64,000 nt of DNA from Pseudomonas maumuensis (lineage in GTDB: Bacteria > Pseudomonadota > Gammaproteobacteria > Pseudomonadales > Pseudomonadaceae). The DNA is taken from positions 5,394,001 through 5,458,000 of the forward strand of contig NZ_CP077077.1 in assembly GCF_019139675.1 (NCBI RefSeq), read 5' to 3'. The notes under the pieces are model-generated. The model saw only the letters and a list, made by a program, of their open reading frames with translations, was not told the DNA's origin and ran no database searches. Both the position numbers and the translations under genes were made by a program. Shown here piece by piece: positions 61,867-64,000 of this stretch. How positions within the stretch are numbered: position 1 is the first letter of the stretch; the number at the start of each line of letters is the position of its first letter.

Positions 61867-64000
61867 TCAAAGCCCTTCGCCGAGGATCCGCTCCACGCTG
61901 TCGACGAAGAAGTCTACGCTGGCGCGCGTGGTACACATCGGCGGCTTGATCTTGAGAATGTTCAGGTAGTCGCCGGTCGGCTGCATGAAGATCCCCAGGT
62001 CGCGCAGGCGCTCGCAGAGCATCATGGTCTCCTCGGTCGCCGGCTCCAGCGTCTGGCGATCGCGCACCAGTTCCAGGCCCAGGTAGAACCCAGACCCATG
62101 GGCGGCACCGGCAAGCGGATATTTATCGACCAATGCCTGCAGACGTGCCTTGAAGTAACGGCCTACGTCACGGGCGTTGTCCCACAACCCTTCATCGCGC
62201 ATCACATCCAGCACCGCCAGGCCGATACGGCAACTGACTGGGCTGCCACCAGCCGACGAGAAGAAGTAGCCCTCGGCCTCCAGCGCTTCGGCAATCTCGC
62301 GCCGGGTGATCACCGCGCCCAGCGGCTGGCCGTTGCCCATGCCCTTGGCCATGGTGATGATGTCCGGCACCACGCCCTGCTCTTCGAAACCCCAGAAGTA
62401 CTCGCCCAGGCGACCGTAGCCGACCTGCACCTCGTCGGCGATGCATACCCCACCGCGTTGGCGCACCTTGGCGTAGGCCTCGCGCAGGTAGCCCGGCGGC
62501 AGCGAGATGCCCCCGGCGTTGCCGTACACCGGCTCACAGATCATCCCCGCCAGCTGGCGACCACGGGCGTCGAGGTCGGCCAGCTTGGCATCGACATCGC
62601 GCAGGTAATCGGCGGCGCTTTCCGGCCCGCGATAGCGGCCACGGAAGGTATTCGGCGCCTCCACCGGATGCACCCAGTCCGGCCGGGTCTCCAGGGCCTG
62701 GGGGTTGTCGGCGATGGAAGTGGAGATCGCGTCGGTGGCTACCGACCAGCCGTGGTAGGCCTCCAGCACGCTGAGCAGGTCGCGCCCGCCGCTGTAGGCC
62801 CAGGCCAGACGGATCGCCAGATCGTTGGCCTCGGTGCCACTGTTGACCAGGAACACCCGGTCGAAGCCCTCCGGGGCCACCTCCAGCAGGCGCTCGGAAA
62901 ACTCGGCGATGGCCGCGTAGTGGAAGCGCGAGTTGGTGTTGACCAGCGACCACTGGCGCGCCGACTCGGCGACCATGCGCGGATGACCATGGCCAAGCAC
63001 CGCGACGTTGTTGAGCATGTCCAGATAGGACCGCCCCTGCATGTCGATCAGGTAGTTGCGCCAGCCTCGCTCGATATGCGGAGGTTGGGCGTAGTAGTGC
63101 TTCTGCGAGCGGGCGAAGCTGGCATCGCGACGGGCCAACAGCTCCTGCGGGTCGGCCAGCGGCTCGGCATCGCAGGCGAAGCCCAGCAAGGCTTGCGGCG
63201 ACGGGCACAGAGCCAGCCAGGCGGCAGCGTGGGAAGGCGTGGCAAAGAAGGGTGGCCGAGCATCGGTATCCAGGCACAGTTGCACGCGCAACAAACCACA
63301 GGTCGCGCCGATCGCCTGCCCCTTGAGTAGCGCCTGGCCATCGGCCGGTGCCTCTTCCAGTCCATCGAGCCAGAGGTTCCAGTGCGCGGTGCGCAGACAA
63401 CCACGGTCATCGCCGGAACGTTGCCATTCCCCCGCCTCGGGCGCTTGCAACGCGGTGCCAGGCAGCAGGTTCAACTCCACGCCCAGGGCGCAGGTAGCCG
63501 GCTCCTCAGGTTGGTCGATATGGGTTTGCGACAGGCGGTATTGCCCATGCAGGCTGCACGCCGGCCCGGGTTGAGCAACCAGCAGGCGCTGGTCGAAGCC
63601 GGGCTGCTCCCAGTTGCCCGCCTCGCAGTGGGGACTGAGCACACCCAGGTCGACCCTAGCCACCGACTGGCCGGCGAGCGACGGCAGCAATACGGCGCAA
63701 GCGCCAAGATCGATGCCGGCTGGCTTACGCCCCGCCGCCTGGAAGACCGCCGCCTCCATCAAAACGGCGGGCATGGCACAGGCGGTATCGAAGATGGCCC
63801 ATTCATGGGCGATGTTGTCGCGGGTGTATTGGTTGTCCGGATCGATGGCCAGTTGTTGCTCGCTGCTGAGCACCAGCACGGCGGCGCGGTTCAGCACCAG
63901 CGGCCAGAGGGCGCGTAACTCCGCGTCCTGCAGAGGATTCACGGCATGGTAGGCGCTGACCGCCGGGAGGATACGCAGCGGGTCGCCCTCGGCGTGATGC
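61867..64000 (-). CDS. Class III aminotransferase fused to kinase-like and M23-like regions (5' end cut by window edge)
   Basis: The frame is open to the right edge, so this is the C-terminal part (about 710 residues) of a longer protein; the GTG at 63942 is internal. The first residues (LPAVSAYHAVNPLQDAELRA) match the end of an APH-type kinase domain. A central stretch ending GLLRVQLCLDTDARPPFF and WLALCPSPQALLGF looks like a degenerate M23 peptidase domain whose metal histidines are lost. The last 430 residues are a PLP aminotransferase: LDMLNNVAVLGHGHPRM, VFLVNSGTEANDLAIRLA, CIADEVQVGYGRLG, and the PLP lysine in TMAKGMGNGQPLGAV. Such fusions are known in Pseudomonas, and relatives act on phospho-amines or polyamines. 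The substrate is not known. Confidence 0.85.
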   Translation of the reverse strand, partial: HHAEGDPLRILPAVSAYHAVNPLQDAELRALWPLVLNRAAVLVLSSEQQLAIDPDNQYTRDNIAHEWAIFDTACAMPAVLMEAAVFQAAGRKPAGIDLGACAVLLPSLAGQSVARVDLGVLSPHCEAGNWEQPGFDQRLLVAQPGPACSLHGQYRLSQTHIDQPEEPATCALGVELNLLPGTALQAPEAGEWQRSGDDRGCLRTAHWNLWLDGLEEAPADGQALLKGQAIGATCGLLRVQLCLDTDARPPFFATPSHAAAWLALCPSPQALLGFACDAEPLADPQELLARRDASFARSQKHYYAQPPHIERGWRNYLIDMQGRSYLDMLNNVAVLGHGHPRMVAESARQWSLVNTNSRFHYAAIAEFSERLLEVAPEGFDRVFLVNSGTEANDLAIRLAWAYSGGRDLLSVLEAYHGWSVATDAISTSIADNPQALETRPDWVHPVEAPNTFRGRYRGPESAADYLRDVDAKLADLDARGRQLAGMICEPVYGNAGGISLPPGYLREAYAKVRQRGGVCIADEVQVGYGRLGEYFWGFEEQGVVPDIITMAKGMGNGQPLGAVITRREIAEALEAEGYFFSSAGGSPVSCRIGLAVLDVMRDEGLWDNARDVGRYFKARLQALVDKYPLAGAAHGSGFYLGLELVRDRQTLEPATEETMMLCERLRDLGIFMQPTGDYLNILKIKPPMCTTRASVDFFVDSVERILGEGL

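Overview
The window is a chromosomal segment of a Pseudomonas, most likely of the P. putida group. It is GC-rich and carries short REP palindromes of the 'TGTGGGAGC(C/G)GGCTTGCC' type (2526, 7864, 14821, 40815). The order coaD - ferredoxin - ggt - mutM - HDOD - rlmI - ilvD and the folA - DUF2868 - DUF3482 block are familiar Pseudomonas core arrangements. No tRNA, rRNA, CRISPR array, integrase, transposase or phage gene was seen.

Layout. (1) 1-10659 is housekeeping and transport: coaD (cut by the left edge), ferredoxin, gamma-glutamyltranspeptidase, mutM, an HDOD protein, rlmI, ilvD behind a candidate structured leader, a phosphorylcholine-phosphatase-like HAD enzyme and the cystine symporter tcyP. 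(2) 10668-14788 is a cell-surface-signalling iron-uptake module: an ECF sigma factor, a FecR anti-sigma and a TonB receptor with an N-terminal signalling domain. (3) 14821-18248 carries folA and the DUF2868/DUF3482 pair. (4) 18256-55950 is a complete type VI secretion system (T6SS) island whose gene order follows the H1-T6SS of P. aeruginosa. (5) 56020-64000 returns to uptake and polyamine metabolism: an OprD porin, a catecholate-type TonB receptor, a 65-aa protein, aguA, and the C-terminal part of a very large class III aminotransferase fusion cut by the right edge.

The T6SS is two divergent operons leaving a 396-bp control region (37260-37655). Leftward run fha, tssJ, tssK, tssL, tssM, tagF, pppA, ppkA, tagT, tagS, tagR and tagQ, giving the threonine-phosphorylation switch and the membrane complex. 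Rightward run tssA, tssB, tssC, hcp, an amidase effector with its immunity gene, tssE, tssF, tssG, clpV, vgrG, an Eag-type chaperone, a PAAR-Rhs toxin and its immunity gene. Most adjacent genes overlap by 1-8 bases, which suggests translational coupling.

Three toxin/immunity cargos are attached. First is a Tae4-like peptidoglycan amidase with a lipoprotein partner, lying where tagJ sits in P. aeruginosa. Second is a PAAR-Rhs protein whose 143-residue tip resembles a GIY-YIG nuclease, followed by a 263-aa partner. Third, at the far end of the leftward operon, is an unrecognised 301-aa protein with a glycine-rich hydrophobic core, followed with 4-base overlaps by two paralogous four-helix membrane proteins. 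I read this third set as a candidate membrane-targeting effector with duplicated immunity, and consider it the best lead for an undescribed system here.
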